Source: Flavobacterium granuli (GTDB taxonomy: Bacteria > Bacteroidota > Bacteroidia > Flavobacteriales > Flavobacteriaceae). Taken from it: a stretch of 64,000 nt of DNA. Below are positions 18,296 through 26,360 of this stretch, in pieces. The position numbers were made by a program, and so were the translations under genes. The notes under the pieces are model-generated. The model saw only the letters and a list, made by a program, of their open reading frames with translations, was not told where the DNA came from and made no database searches. Every line of letters begins with the position of its first letter. Within the stretch, counting starts at the first letter, position 1. Location: positions 62,001 to 126,000 of the forward strand of contig NZ_FQWO01000011.1 in the NCBI RefSeq assembly GCF_900129705.1, in the 5' to 3' direction.

Positions 18296-19264
18296 ATGAA
18301 AAAAATAATTTATTTCAAATATCTCTTTTGTGTCATTGCATTGTTTAGTTTATTGGCAGGATGCAGTGAGAATGAGGATACGGATATGGAGGTTAGTAAT
18401 GGTATTTTTATAACCCCATCGGGTAAAGAAGCTGTAGAAAGTAAAGTTTTGCTTTCGTTTGCTCCCGATGCGTATAAATTTCCTGTAGCCGTATCAGTCA
18501 TAGCTCCTATTGCTACAAATGCGGATGTAACAATTGCTTTAGACAATAATCTGGTTACTACATACAACGCTGCGCATAAAACCAACTACTCTATAATGCC
18601 AGAGGGGAGTTATTCTTTGGAAGCAACCAGCTTAACAATACCTAAGGACGGCATTGCTTCTCAACAAACAAACCTGGTAGTAAAAGCCGGTATGCTTCAG
18701 CTGGATACTGATTATTTATTACCGGTAAAAGTGGCATCAGTTTCAGCAAGCGGTATTACTGTAAATCCGGCTATGGCTACTAAGTATTATATTTTTAGGG
18801 CACCAACGCCGAACATCGGTAATTTGTCTGATAATAAGAAATCCTATTGGAAAAATCCTTCAGCATCATTTAATGCTGGAAGAGGAAATGATGGCAATAC
18901 CAATGGAGACTGGGGTGGTGGATCTGTATGCGAATCTGGTGCAGGAGCTGAACAATATTGGGAGGTAGATCTGGGAGCTGTTTCGCCAAGAATTGATAAT
19001 GTGAAAATTTGGAACAGAACCGATTGCTGCGATGATCGTACGATAAATTTTTATGTATTTATTTCCGATGCGCCTTTCAAAGGAACCAGCGTAGCAGAAT
19101 TATTAGCACAGCCAGGTGTTGTTAAGAGTTTTTACACCCCTGGTAAAGCAGGCAGGCCTACAGAAATATTACCCAATGTATCAGGACGCTACATAAGGCT
19201 TCAAAATACTGGCGGGCAGAGTCTTACTTTAGCCGAATTAACAGCAATAGGAATTAAACCTTAA
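18296..19264 (+). CDS. Surface lipoprotein: DUF1735 domain plus F5/8 type C (discoidin) domain
   Basis: 322 residues. The lipobox is LLAGC (Cys23). Residues about 35-160 form a beta-sandwich like the BT_3987 N-terminal/DUF1735 family (FPVAVSVIAPIATNADVTIAL, LPVKVASVSASG). Residues about 180-320 look like a discoidin-type domain, with GNLSDNKKSYWKNPSASFNAG, QYWEVDLGAVSPRIDNVKIWNR and SGRYIRLQ. Proteins of this build are surface glycan-binding proteins in PULs, for example beside the endo-glycosidase of N-glycan loci in Bacteroides. It lies 57 bp after SusD and precedes the GH18 gene, with a terminator in between. Confidence 0.8.
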   Translation: MKKIIYFKYLFCVIALFSLLAGCSENEDTDMEVSNGIFITPSGKEAVESKVLLSFAPDAYKFPVAVSVIAPIATNADVTIALDNNLVTTYNAAHKTNYSIMPEGSYSLEATSLTIPKDGIASQQTNLVVKAGMLQLDTDYLLPVKVASVSASGITVNPAMATKYYIFRAPTPNIGNLSDNKKSYWKNPSASFNAGRGNDGNTNGDWGGGSVCESGAGAEQYWEVDLGAVSPRIDNVKIWNRTDCCDDRTINFYVFISDAPFKGTSVAELLAQPGVVKSFYTPGKAGRPTEILPNVSGRYIRLQNTGGQSLTLAELTAIGIKP

Positions 19265-19305
19265 AGAGGTATACCTAGAAATGAGCTATGTAAAGCACTC
19301 AAAGA

Positions 19306-19342
19306 GTACACGGCAGCTGCATTGCTGTCGTGTATTTTTTTT
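19306..19342 (+). terminator. Rho-independent terminator between the DUF1735 and GH18 genes
   Basis: The stem TACACGGCAG/CTGTCGTGTA has one G-T pair and is followed by TTTTTTTT. It would partly uncouple the GH18 gene from the PUL transcript. Confidence 0.8.
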
Positions 19343-19414
19343 GCCAGTGGTAACTAAATCGTGCTTTATCAATTAGCGAGAATGATTGGCATGATTAAAA
19401 CTAAAAATTAAACA

Positions 19415-20683
19415 ATGAAAAGAAATAAATTATTTAAGGCAGTCTTTTTTGCGCTTGCTGGTCTGTTTTCGCTTGCTGCTCTGTGGAGCTGTTCTAATTC
19501 AGAAACTCCACTGCCAGATGCCCCCCCTGTTGTAGTCACTCCTCCGGTTGTGACTCCTCCGGTTGTGACTCCTCCGGTTGTTATTAAGCGGGACAGTGTT
19601 TTTGTCGTGCCAAATTCAAATCGTGTAGTGGAAGGGTATTTAACTTTGTCGCAATGGTATGGTTACTCTTATAACGATATTGACTATTCAAATGTGACCC
19701 ATATTGATTATAGTTTTATAGGACCTAAATCGGCAAGTGACCCAACTCTTGTCTATCACGATTTGGCAAATGAAGCTGCTGCTTTATCATACTATCCGGA
19801 TTTGACTGATAAAACCTTTTTTGGTTATGGTGATAAACTAATAACAAAAGCACATGCGGCTAATGTAAAAGTACTTATTGGAGTAGCGGGTGCACCAATT
19901 CTTAGAACCCTGCTGGCTAATAATACGCTCCGGGTAAAATTTGCGGCCAACCTAGTAACACTATTAGAGCAAAAAGGATATGATGGTATAGCATTGGATT
20001 ATGAATACCCTGAAAGTAGTAGTGAAGGATATAATATTCTTATGTTGATACAGGACTTAAGGGTTGCATTTGCTAAATCAACTGTTTTGGGTTCTAAAAA
20101 AATACTTATTACTATGGCAATGCCTACAGGAGACTGGGCTGCTAAGTATTACGAGATGTCAGCTTTGGCTAAATGTGTAGACTGGTTTTCTCCCATGACT
20201 TATGAGTACAGTTCTGAAACAATTGCTAATATGAATTCTCCCTTATATAAAAATACTAGTAAAGGAAATTCATCAGCCATTGACGACGCGGTAAATTATT
20301 ATGTGAATACCAGAGGTGTGAATCCTTTACAGATAACCATTGGTGTGCCTTTTTACGGGGCTCAATATACTGCTTATTCGTCATTGGGTGCTTCCGCTAC
20401 AGGATCTTTGAGAGGGACTAAGGATATGTATAAAGATTATATTAGTAAAGGAGGGTTTACTGAGATGTGGGATGATATTACTCAACATTCCTATTATGTA
20501 AACAGCAATACTAATATGATGATCGTTTACGATAATGAAAAAGATATGGAAACCAAAGGTGTTTACCTGAAATCGAAAGGACTAAAAGGCGCAATGATTT
20601 GGGAATTATCAAGAGGTTTTTATGATATGGGTTCAACTAAAAATCCGTGGTTACAGGCTTTGGGTAATGCTGTATTAAAATAG
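19415..20683 (+). CDS. GH18 family lipoprotein (chitinase / endo-N-acetylglucosaminidase fold) with altered catalytic motif
   Basis: 422 residues. The lipobox is LWSC (Cys26), followed by a proline-rich tether of repeated VVTPP (38-57). A TIM barrel carries GYLTLSQWYGYSYND, HIDYSFI, MTYEYSS, GVPFYGAQY and GAMIWELSRG, typical of chitinase-type GH18. The active-site segment reads YDGIALDYEYPE. The catalytic acid Glu197 and Asp195 are present, but the second Asp of DGxDxDxE is Ala193. That Asp helps position the middle Asp in ChiB-type enzymes, so activity may be reduced, or the protein may act as a binder. It closes the PUL after a terminator. The expected substrate is chitin or GlcNAc-containing glycan at the cell surface. 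Confidence 0.87.
   Translation: MKRNKLFKAVFFALAGLFSLAALWSCSNSETPLPDAPPVVVTPPVVTPPVVTPPVVIKRDSVFVVPNSNRVVEGYLTLSQWYGYSYNDIDYSNVTHIDYSFIGPKSASDPTLVYHDLANEAAALSYYPDLTDKTFFGYGDKLITKAHAANVKVLIGVAGAPILRTLLANNTLRVKFAANLVTLLEQKGYDGIALDYEYPESSSEGYNILMLIQDLRVAFAKSTVLGSKKILITMAMPTGDWAAKYYEMSALAKCVDWFSPMTYEYSSETIANMNSPLYKNTSKGNSSAIDDAVNYYVNTRGVNPLQITIGVPFYGAQYTAYSSLGASATGSLRGTKDMYKDYISKGGFTEMWDDITQHSYYVNSNTNMMIVYDNEKDMETKGVYLKSKGLKGAMIWELSRGFYDMGSTKNPWLQALGNAVLK
19547..19576 (+). repeat. 15-bp tandem repeat coding for the VVTPP tether
   Basis: GTTGTGACTCCTCCG occurs twice in tandem, with a diverged copy before it and a partial copy after it. It encodes the proline-rich linker of the GH18 lipoprotein and could vary in length by slippage. 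Confidence 0.8.
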
Positions 20684-20740
20684 CAGTTGTCTGGTGGAAT
20701 GTAAAATGAGATATAAGAGCTAAGTTAGTATGTCTAATTT

Positions 20741-20851
20741 GGAAATGGTATTGCTGGGAGTCAATCCTTGCAAAAGGGAGCTATCACAGGCGAAAGTCGT
20801 ATCGAATTGGCAACAGAAGAGCAACGCTATTTTGATGAAGAAGATAGATGA
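20741..20851 (+). pseudogene. Fragment of a susD-like gene
   Basis: The frame from 20741 reads GNGIAGSQSLQKGAITGE, then SRIELATEEQRYFDEEDR and a TGA. RIELATEEQRYFD aligns with RVELATEGQRYFDVRRW in the SusD at 16397. The DNA after RYFD also matches (AGATAGATGATTGCC against AGATGGATGATTGCT) with an indel. It is a scrap of a related susD, not an expressed gene. Confidence 0.65.
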
Positions 20852-21065
20852 TTGCCGAGACTCCGCAAGAGAGACAAGCGGGTGACTCCGAAGGACAAAG
20901 TTTCAAACACTTGTTTTTGAACGTAAACAATAATACGCTAATGCAAATTCGCAGTACAAAAACTCAGCGAAAAATAATATTGGTTTTGGTTTGGTTAAAA
21001 AGGCATCATCAGATTTATTTATGGTGGTGTCTTTTTTATATGCCTATGTTGGCTTTTCAAGCCTA

Positions 21066-21190
21066 GAATAGGTGGCGACCTTTGCTCCGGAATAAGTGGT
21101 GACCTTTGCAGCGGAATATACAAGTGGTCATTTTGAATTGGAATCAGGTGCTCACTTTAAATTGGAATTGGGTGGTCAATATCACTGGAA
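21066..21190 (+). mobile_element. IS21-family end: tandem degenerate transposase-binding repeats
   Basis: Five or more copies of a unit of roughly 22-26 bp, consensus GGAAT-N2/3-GTGG(T/C)CA/GA-NNTTTN, follow each other. This is the terminal array typical of IS21 elements. No istA or istB is present here. The same type of array, in the same orientation, recurs at 25512-25592 and 34976-35052. Confidence 0.65.
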
Positions 21191-21331
21191 TTTGCAGTTT
21201 ATTAAATGATTACTTCTACAAAGATATGAGTCAGGAGACCTCGGAGAGCCTGATATTGGCCAGAATCTGGTTAAATAAATTTACTTTTATCATCGGAGGG
21301 CGGGTTTTTATTGTGGCGTCTTGGGCTCTAG
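21191..21331. other. Mosaic filler between IS21 end and terminator
   Basis: Non-coding. It contains GAGTCAGGAGACCTCGGAGAGCCTGA (21228-21253), a half-site of the palindromic repeat seen complete at 22533-22566 and degenerate at 26331-26360. Confidence 0.4.
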
Positions 21332-21371
21332 AAAAAAGGCCTAAAAATCAATAATTTTCAGGCTTTTTTTT
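21332..21371. terminator. Rho-independent terminator, bidirectional
   Basis: The stem AAAAAAGGCCT.../...AGGCTTTTTT is T-rich on both strands. It ends the minus-strand GH16 transcript, whose stop is at 21392. Confidence 0.75.
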
Positions 21372-21391
21372 CTCTAAAATCCCCATAAAGT

Positions 21392-22219
21392 CTATTGATA
21401 CACTTTTACCCAGTCAATAATCATTTGTACAGGTAATTGATCCGGGTTTATTTTCCCAACCCAAGCACCTCCCAATTGCTGATCAATCATCACATAAAAA
21501 GGTTGATCGTACGGCCACTGGCTGCTGTCTACATCTGGTTTGCGCGGATAACGGAATGTTTCTTTCTCATTCAGCGTAAATATCAATTTATCTGGATACC
21601 ATTCCAATCCAAATTTATTATATTCAGCTATATTCAGCTTTGCTGTCCCAGAATGAGGCGGGTTCGTTTTTTCTTTTAAATCAAGTGTGTAGTACGAATG
21701 GGTAGTTTGATAAATTATATTATCCATATTGAGATGTTCCATTATATCAATCTCTCCATTCTTCGGATACTTGCCATATTTATCTTTCTCCGCAAGCATC
21801 CATATGGCAGGCCATGCTCCCTGTGCACACTCCAACTTAGCGTATATTTCAATTTTACCATACTGAAAAGCAAATTTACCTTTGGTATAAACCCCACCCG
21901 TTAGATAGGGTCTTGGATCTTTTAAAGTATCCGGGTTTTTAATACCCCTTAAATATAATTTTCCACCCGATTGATCATAGCAATCAGAATTACTACTCAT
22001 ATGCTTATTCCAGTCGCTTCCACCTGATGGAATTTTGCTCCATTTAGAACTGTCAATAGCAGCCCCATTAAAGTCATCCTCCCATACCAGTTTCCATTTC
22101 TTATTTTCTCTTCCTTCTTTTTGCAAATAGATATACTGATTGTCCTTCGTTGAACGTAAAGTTGTACAAGAAGTAAATAAGATAAGGCCGAAACATATAA
22201 TTGGTAAAAATTTATTCAT
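21392..22219 (-). CDS. GH16 family glycoside hydrolase, lipoprotein (laminarinase / beta-glucanase type)
   Basis: 275 residues from the ATG at 22219. An upstream ATG at 22246 would add nine charged residues before the signal peptide, so I prefer the inner start. The lipobox is LFTSC (Cys18). The GH16 jelly-roll carries WEDDFNG near the N-terminus and the catalytic motif GEIDIMEH, with nucleophile Glu156, Asp158 and acid/base Glu161. The insertion-type EIDIME pattern is that of beta-1,3(4)-glucanases and related enzymes, so laminarin-like glucans are the probable substrate. It is monocistronic, on the opposite strand to the neighbouring PUL, and surrounded by IS debris, so it may be cargo. Confidence 0.9.
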   Translation of the reverse strand: MNKFLPIICFGLILFTSCTTLRSTKDNQYIYLQKEGRENKKWKLVWEDDFNGAAIDSSKWSKIPSGGSDWNKHMSSNSDCYDQSGGKLYLRGIKNPDTLKDPRPYLTGGVYTKGKFAFQYGKIEIYAKLECAQGAWPAIWMLAEKDKYGKYPKNGEIDIMEHLNMDNIIYQTTHSYYTLDLKEKTNPPHSGTAKLNIAEYNKFGLEWYPDKLIFTLNEKETFRYPRKPDVDSSQWPYDQPFYVMIDQQLGGAWVGKINPDQLPVQMIIDWVKVYQ

Positions 22220-22439
22220 AATCTGCTTATGTTTTATACTCCTCACTTTGTGAGAAGAGTTTTTATTAAAATTTATCTAAAATATAAAAATAGCAAGAAA
22301 TTAATTAAATCCACAAGCATAAAAATAATACACCGGATAAATTAAAGTGACAGACACCGGATCTTCAATAATATATGGAATAAGGTCTCAGCACCTTTGA
22401 ATAATTGCCGAAATTTAAACTTTTCATACTTTTTTATAT

Positions 22440-22529
22440 AGGAAGCCCAAAATCTGTGAAACTGCAAGTGTGAAAGAAATGTTTTTGGAGTTGAAAAGAG
22501 ATAGTAACGATTTGAAATTTAGGGGGTAA
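22440..22529 (+). pseudogene. 3' scrap of an S24-type repressor gene
   Basis: In frame with the TAA at 22527-22529 the DNA reads SVKEMFLELKRDSNDLKFRG. This aligns with SLKEILLELKREVQDLKFRG, the last residues of the XRE/S24 protein at 25593-26327. Both are followed by TAG and a palindromic repeat. It is therefore a second, almost wholly lost copy of that gene. Confidence 0.7.
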
Positions 22530-22532
22530 TAG

Positions 22533-22566
22533 AGGCTCTTCGAAGTCATGAGACTTCGAAGAGCCT
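22533..22566. repeat. Perfect 15-bp palindrome (REP-like) after the S24 scrap
   Basis: AGGCTCTTCGAAGTC - ATGA - GACTTCGAAGAGCCT. It has no T-run, so it is not a typical terminator. Degenerate relatives are at 21228-21253 and 26331-26360. Confidence 0.8.
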
Positions 22567-22682
22567 GAACAAAGGAAGTGACCCCAGAGAGACCGCTTGG
22601 ATTGTGCAGTTTTTGTTTTCATATCTAGTGTTAAATTAATCTAAATTATTTATCTCGAAATGCATATACATTAGTTTTTAAT

Positions 22683-22690
22683 TACTTTTG
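22683..22690 (+). promoter_or_regulatory. -7 element 4 bp before an ATG (possible leaderless transcript)
   Basis: TACTTTTG is a perfect TAnnTTTG. With only CGGC before the ATG at 22695, transcription would start at or just inside the start codon. No clear -33 TTG is present. Confidence 0.4.
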
Positions 22691-22694
22691 CGGC

Positions 22695-22994
22695 ATGAAT
22701 CTTTGTCGAAAAAATTTAGTCAATAGCATCGTGCTCTGTTTGGGCATGTTACTGTGCTATAATATTTGTTTTCAACAAAGTAATACTTCTTCATTAGTGG
22801 AGCTAAGCTCTGAAAATAGTTTATCGTCTAATTTTGTTGACTTTGATTTTGACATAAACGAAGAATACCAAATTAGTTATGAGATGAAATTTTTCTTACT
22901 AAAGGAAAAGAATAACCAACACATTCATTTTCATCACACTAGTAAGGCATCCCAACCTTTTTACTCCATTTGGCAACCGCCAAAGCTTAGTTAA
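22695..22994 (+). CDS. Small exported protein of unknown function
   Basis: 99 residues. The N-terminus (RKNLVNSIVLCLGMLLCYNI) is a hydrophobic signal or anchor. The middle is acidic (DFDFDINEEY), and the C-terminus HIHFHHTSKASQPFYSIWQPPKLS is rich in His and aromatics. I do not recognise a domain. The His cluster could bind metal, which would fit the TerC gene downstream, but this is speculation. The promoter's -7 element is so close that a start at the inner Met18 is possible. A gap of 111 bp separates it from the next gene on the same strand. Confidence 0.55.
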   Translation: MNLCRKNLVNSIVLCLGMLLCYNICFQQSNTSSLVELSSENSLSSNFVDFDFDINEEYQISYEMKFFLLKEKNNQHIHFHHTSKASQPFYSIWQPPKLS

Positions 22995-23105
22995 TATTTT
23001 ATAATTTCTTGTTTAGAGTGTGAAAATTGTTCATTCACTCAAATAGCATTAGGGTTCTATCCAGTAATGCTGAAAAATTATGTTTATTAACTAAAATACA
23101 TAAAT

Positions 23106-23444
23106 ATGGATTTTGACGACTTTTTGAAAAAAAAAGGCAAGCGTCGTAAAAAACATGCTATGCATAACTATTATCAAAATGATGGTTATAGATACAAGAC
23201 CTATTCTAGCGGTCATGGAAGTTTTAACGCAATCGCGCTTATCAATAGTTTAAGAAACAATAAGAAACTCAAGATCGTTTTCCTTGTTGTTTTGATTCTT
23301 GTAATAGCTCTAGTAATTGGGATAATAACCATTTTCTTTTCTTTAATTTCATCAATAACCAATACTATTGCTCAAAATGGGCTTTCAGGTGTGTTTGATG
23401 AAGTAATTAATTTTCTAAACAAGCTATGGAATGGAACAGAATAG
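23106..23444 (+). CDS. Small single-span membrane protein of unknown function
   Basis: 112 residues. The N-terminus is highly basic (KKKGKRRKKHAMHN), then Tyr/Gly-rich. One strong membrane helix spans about 55-80 (KIVFLVVLILVIALVIGIITIFF), with a short amphipathic tail. By the positive-inside rule the N-terminus is cytoplasmic. It lies 89 bp before the terC-like gene on the same strand and may be co-transcribed with it. No family is recognised. Confidence 0.6.
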   Translation: MDFDDFLKKKGKRRKKHAMHNYYQNDGYRYKTYSSGHGSFNAIALINSLRNNKKLKIVFLVVLILVIALVIGIITIFFSLISSITNTIAQNGLSGVFDEVINFLNKLWNGTE

Positions 23445-23533
23445 ATCGTATTAATTTACGAAAGCGGGGAGAGGCTTATATGTTTTATTTAGTAGGTAGT
23501 TTTGATCTAATTAAATACAAAATTTAAAAATAA

Positions 23534-24463
23534 ATGATAGTAGATAGTTTTATATGGATTTGCTTTTTAGGGTTTGTCCTAGTAATGTTAGGAGTAGATT
23601 TAGGTGTTTTTCATCGAAAATCGCACGAAGTAAAAATTAAGGAAGCGCTTATTTGGAGCGCTGTATGGATATCCCTCGCCTTAATTTTCAATTATGGTGT
23701 TTATATTTTCATGGGCAAAGAAAAAGCAATTGAGTTTTTAACCGCTTATGTTATTGAAAAATCATTGAGTATTGATAATCTGTTTGTCTTTATTATGCTT
23801 TTTGCCTATTTTAATATTGATAAAAAGTACCAGCACAAAATACTATTTTGGGGGATTTTAGGGGCTTTAGTAATGCGTGCCATTTTTATTTTCGCAGGTG
23901 TAGCACTTATTAGTAAGTTTCATTGGATTATATATGTTTTTGGCGCAATACTTATTTATACGGGTATTAAAATGCTCTTTCATAAAGACAAAGAGATTGA
24001 ACCGGATAAAAATCCATTGGTACGGTTATTTAAGAAATTCCTTCCTGTTACAGAAGAAACACACGGAGGTAAATTTTTTGTAAAATTGAAAGGTCAAAGA
24101 TTTGCAACACCACTATTTGTTGTTCTTCTTATTGTAGAATTTACCGATTTGATTTTTGCGGTCGATTCAATACCTGCAGTTCTTTCTATTACAAACGATA
24201 CGTTTATCGTTTTCACCTCTAATGTTTTTGCAATACTGGGTTTAAGAGCATTGTATTTTGCTTTGGCTGGAATTACAAAATACTTCCACTATTTAAAATA
24301 TGGTTTATCGGTAATATTAGTTTTTGTAGGAATAAAAATGACATTTGTCGATTTCTATAAAATTCCAATAGTCTATTCATTAATGGTAATATGTGGGATA
24401 TTACTTGTTTCTGTTTTGCTTTCTGTTGCTTTTCCAAAAAATAAAGATTTAATAAATAACTAA
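23534..24463 (+). CDS. TerC/Alx-family integral membrane protein
   Basis: 309 residues, typical length. About nine membrane helices are visible. The TerC hallmarks are the acidic intramembrane motifs LGVDLGVFHRK and EKSLSIDNLFVFIMLF near the N-terminus, and VEFTDLIFAVDSIPAVLSIT in the second half. TerC/Alx proteins are implicated in manganese export, metal loading of secreted proteins, pH response and tellurite resistance; which applies here is unknown. A zf-TFIIB-type gene follows 11 bp downstream from its ATG, so the two form an operon ending at the hairpin near 24744. Confidence 0.93.
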   Translation: MIVDSFIWICFLGFVLVMLGVDLGVFHRKSHEVKIKEALIWSAVWISLALIFNYGVYIFMGKEKAIEFLTAYVIEKSLSIDNLFVFIMLFAYFNIDKKYQHKILFWGILGALVMRAIFIFAGVALISKFHWIIYVFGAILIYTGIKMLFHKDKEIEPDKNPLVRLFKKFLPVTEETHGGKFFVKLKGQRFATPLFVVLLIVEFTDLIFAVDSIPAVLSITNDTFIVFTSNVFAILGLRALYFALAGITKYFHYLKYGLSVILVFVGIKMTFVDFYKIPIVYSLMVICGILLVSVLLSVAFPKNKDLINN

Positions 24464-24474
24464 AATTGAATATT

Positions 24475-24720
24475 ATGAATTGTCCAAGTTGTAAAGTTCC
24501 ACTTGTTATGTCTGACAGGCAAGGGATTGAGATTGATTATTGCCCGCAATGTCGAGGAATATGGCTAGATCGAGGTGAGCTAGATAAAATAATAGAAAGG
24601 TCAGGAAATGAGCCATTAAGCAGCCCTCAGTTCAATAGACAAGCTTTTGAGCGTCAGCCACAGCAAGCTTACTATAAGGAACATAAGAAAAAGCATTGGT
24701 TGAACGAATTGTTTGATTAA
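24475..24720 (+). CDS. Zf-TFIIB domain protein
   Basis: 81 residues from the ATG at 24475; an in-frame TTG at 24466 is less likely. The zinc ribbon is NCPSCKVPL...YCPQCRGIWLDRGELDKI, two CxxC pairs plus the IWLDRGEL signature of PF13453. A Gln-rich linker and a basic tail (KEHKKKHWLNELFD) follow. It is a small soluble zinc protein often found beside membrane proteins of stress operons; its molecular role is not established. It directly follows terC. Confidence 0.85.
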   Translation: MNCPSCKVPLVMSDRQGIEIDYCPQCRGIWLDRGELDKIIERSGNEPLSSPQFNRQAFERQPQQAYYKEHKKKHWLNELFD

Positions 24721-24743
24721 TCCATTTTAATCTCTTGTTTAAT

Positions 24744-24775
24744 ACCGCATTATTTTGTTGAATAGTGCGGTTTAT
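24744..24775 (+). terminator. Rho-independent terminator of the terC operon
   Basis: The stem ACCGCATTATT/AATAGTGCGGT is followed by TTTATCTCTTTT. Confidence 0.8.
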
Positions 24776-24789
24776 CTCTTTTCATTTAT

Positions 24790-25434
24790 TTATCGAAGCC
24801 TAATTACCGCAGGGCTACCTTCAAAAAAACGCATAGCATTTTCTACCGAAGTGACAAAATCTTCCTTTTGTTGGCTCATGGAAGCTTCTGCATAGGTATA
24901 TTTTCTGGCTCTCAATATGGCTACAAAAAACTGTACTTCTTTGATTTCTTCAGTGTCTTTATCAATAATAGAGAGTGTTTTTCCAGCATAATCCACATAT
25001 ATTTTGTCACCGGCCTTGTGATTCATATGTATTACTGGATTGACATGTTTACTCCATACTTTGTAATGATGAGTAAATTGTGAACTCCTGTAACCATTAG
25101 GGTTTATGGCAATATATTGCTCCCACATATGTTGTATGGTAACGCCAACTTTTTTTAGTTCGCATTCCATTTTAGGGAAAAAATTATGGAGTGTCTGCAA
25201 TATGGGACTAATGGATTCCACAGTAGCCTGTGCAAACAAAAGCTCCACTTCTGCATCTGTTTTTTCATTAATTAATTCAAGGCTTAATCCTAGAACTTTG
25301 AATAAAGAAATATACTTCTTTACCGTATTCCTGGAAAGAGATAAGTACTTGCTTATAAATAACTTACTCTTTCCATCACAATAGAATTTAATTACTTTTC
25401 TAATTTTACTCATGTCTGTTATTTTGTTTGCCAT
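24790..25434 (-). pseudogene. istA: IS21-family transposase IstA, C-terminally truncated
   Basis: 214 residues out of about 510. An N-terminal HTH region (KIRKVIKFYCDGKSKLFISKYLSLSRNTVKKYI) is followed by the start of the DDE core, with GDKIYVDYAGKTL giving the first catalytic Asp. FFVAILRARKYTYAEASMSQQKEDF matches IstA. The frame ends abruptly after FFEGSPAVIRLR. The remaining catalytic residues and istB are missing, so the element cannot transpose by itself. Its terminal repeats are just upstream at 25512-25592. Confidence 0.88.
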
Positions 25435-25511
25435 AATCCGTATTTTTTTAACGAATGTATGGTGCTAACAACATGAAAAAGTCAGTAGTTTTTAATAATC
25501 AATTTACCCCA

Positions 25512-25592
25512 AAATCAGGTGGTCAATTTGAACTAGAAAGTGGTGATCAATTTACACTGGAATAGGGTGTTCAATTTGACCGGTTTTTCCAC
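25512..25592 (+). mobile_element. IS21-family end, istA-proximal, abutting the XRE/S24 gene
   Basis: Three degenerate repeats (AGGTGGTCAATTTGAACT, AGTGGTGATCAATTTACACT, AGGGTGTTCAATTTGACC) end in CGGTTTTTCCACC. The outer border falls at about 25592, inside the 5' end of the XRE/S24 reading frame. The same right-hand sequence occurs at 34976-35052. Confidence 0.75.
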
Positions 25593-26327
25593 CTTAGAGC
25601 GCAACATAAAATTTCACAGGAGAAGTTGGCCGAATCACTTAGTATTGCCAGGGGACGGTATGTCAAATATGAAGACGGTACCTCGGAAGCTCCTTATGAT
25701 ATCCTAAAGAAGATCGCTTATCATTTTCATATCAGTATTGATTTACTATTGTCAGTAGACGTTCGTAAAATTGATGTTCAAGATTTGATTAATTTAGAAA
25801 ACAACCGACTTATTCTACCCATCCAAGTGGACCAGAATGGGAATGATAGTATAGAGATTGTTACCGAAAAGGTAAAGGCAGGCTATCTTACAGGCTATTC
25901 AGATCCTGAGTATATTGAAAGCCTGCAACAGATTTCTTTGCCTTTTTTGGGTTCCGGGAAACATCGTGGTTTTCCAGTAGAGGGTGATTCAATGCCACCG
26001 CATGAGGATGGTTCTATTATTGTGGGACGCTATGTCGAGCATATCGGACAAATACAAGATAGTAGAACTTATATCCTGATTACTAAAAATCAAGGGATGG
26101 TGTATAAGCGTCTTAATAAGAACAAAAAGAATGCATTGGTTTTAGAATCAGATAATCGGTTTTATCCTAACTATGAAGTTAAATTTTCTGAAATTCTCGA
26201 AATATGGGAATACCAATGTAATATTGGCCGGACTGACAGTAAGCAGCCCGTAACCGAAATGGAAAGTTTGAAAGAAATTTTATTAGAGTTGAAAAGAGAG
26301 GTTCAGGATTTGAAATTTAGGGGGTAA
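25593..26327 (+). pseudogene. XRE/S24 LexA-like repressor, 5' end removed by the IS21 element
   Basis: The frame runs from the IS border through LRAQHKISQEKLAESLSIARG, so the first several codons of the HTH gene have been replaced and no ATG is available. A TTG at 25626 could permit a shortened product lacking the first HTH helix. The C-terminal S24 peptidase fold is intact, with FPVEGDSM (catalytic Ser) and GMVYKRL (catalytic Lys). The end, LELKREVQDLKFRG, is probably coiled coil. In intact form such proteins repress mobile elements or SOS-type genes and cleave themselves after DNA damage. Whether this one still functions depends on the alternative start. Confidence 0.7.
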
Positions 26328-26330
26328 TAG

Positions 26331-26360
26331 AGCCTGAGTCAGGAGATTTCGGGGAGTCTG
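26331..26360. repeat. Degenerate palindromic repeat after the S24 gene
   Basis: AGCCTGAGTCAGGAGATTTCGGGGAGTCT is similar to the half-site at 21228-21253. It is in the same position relative to the S24 stop as the perfect palindrome at 22533. Confidence 0.5.

Noticed and set aside
21066..21190. CRISPR-like or satellite array
   Set aside because: Units are degenerate, contiguous and match IS21 terminal arrays found beside istA at 25512.
20848..21354. Two plus-strand frames of 72 and 82 codons
   Set aside because: They consist of read-through of the susD scrap, IS21 terminal repeats and a palindrome half-site; repetitive peptide content follows from the repeats.
22533..22566. Rho-independent terminator
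   Set aside because: The stem is perfect but no T-run follows on either strand; a REP-like repeat is more likely.
22434..22622. Minus-strand 62-codon frame
   Set aside because: It is the antisense of the S24 gene scrap and its palindrome.
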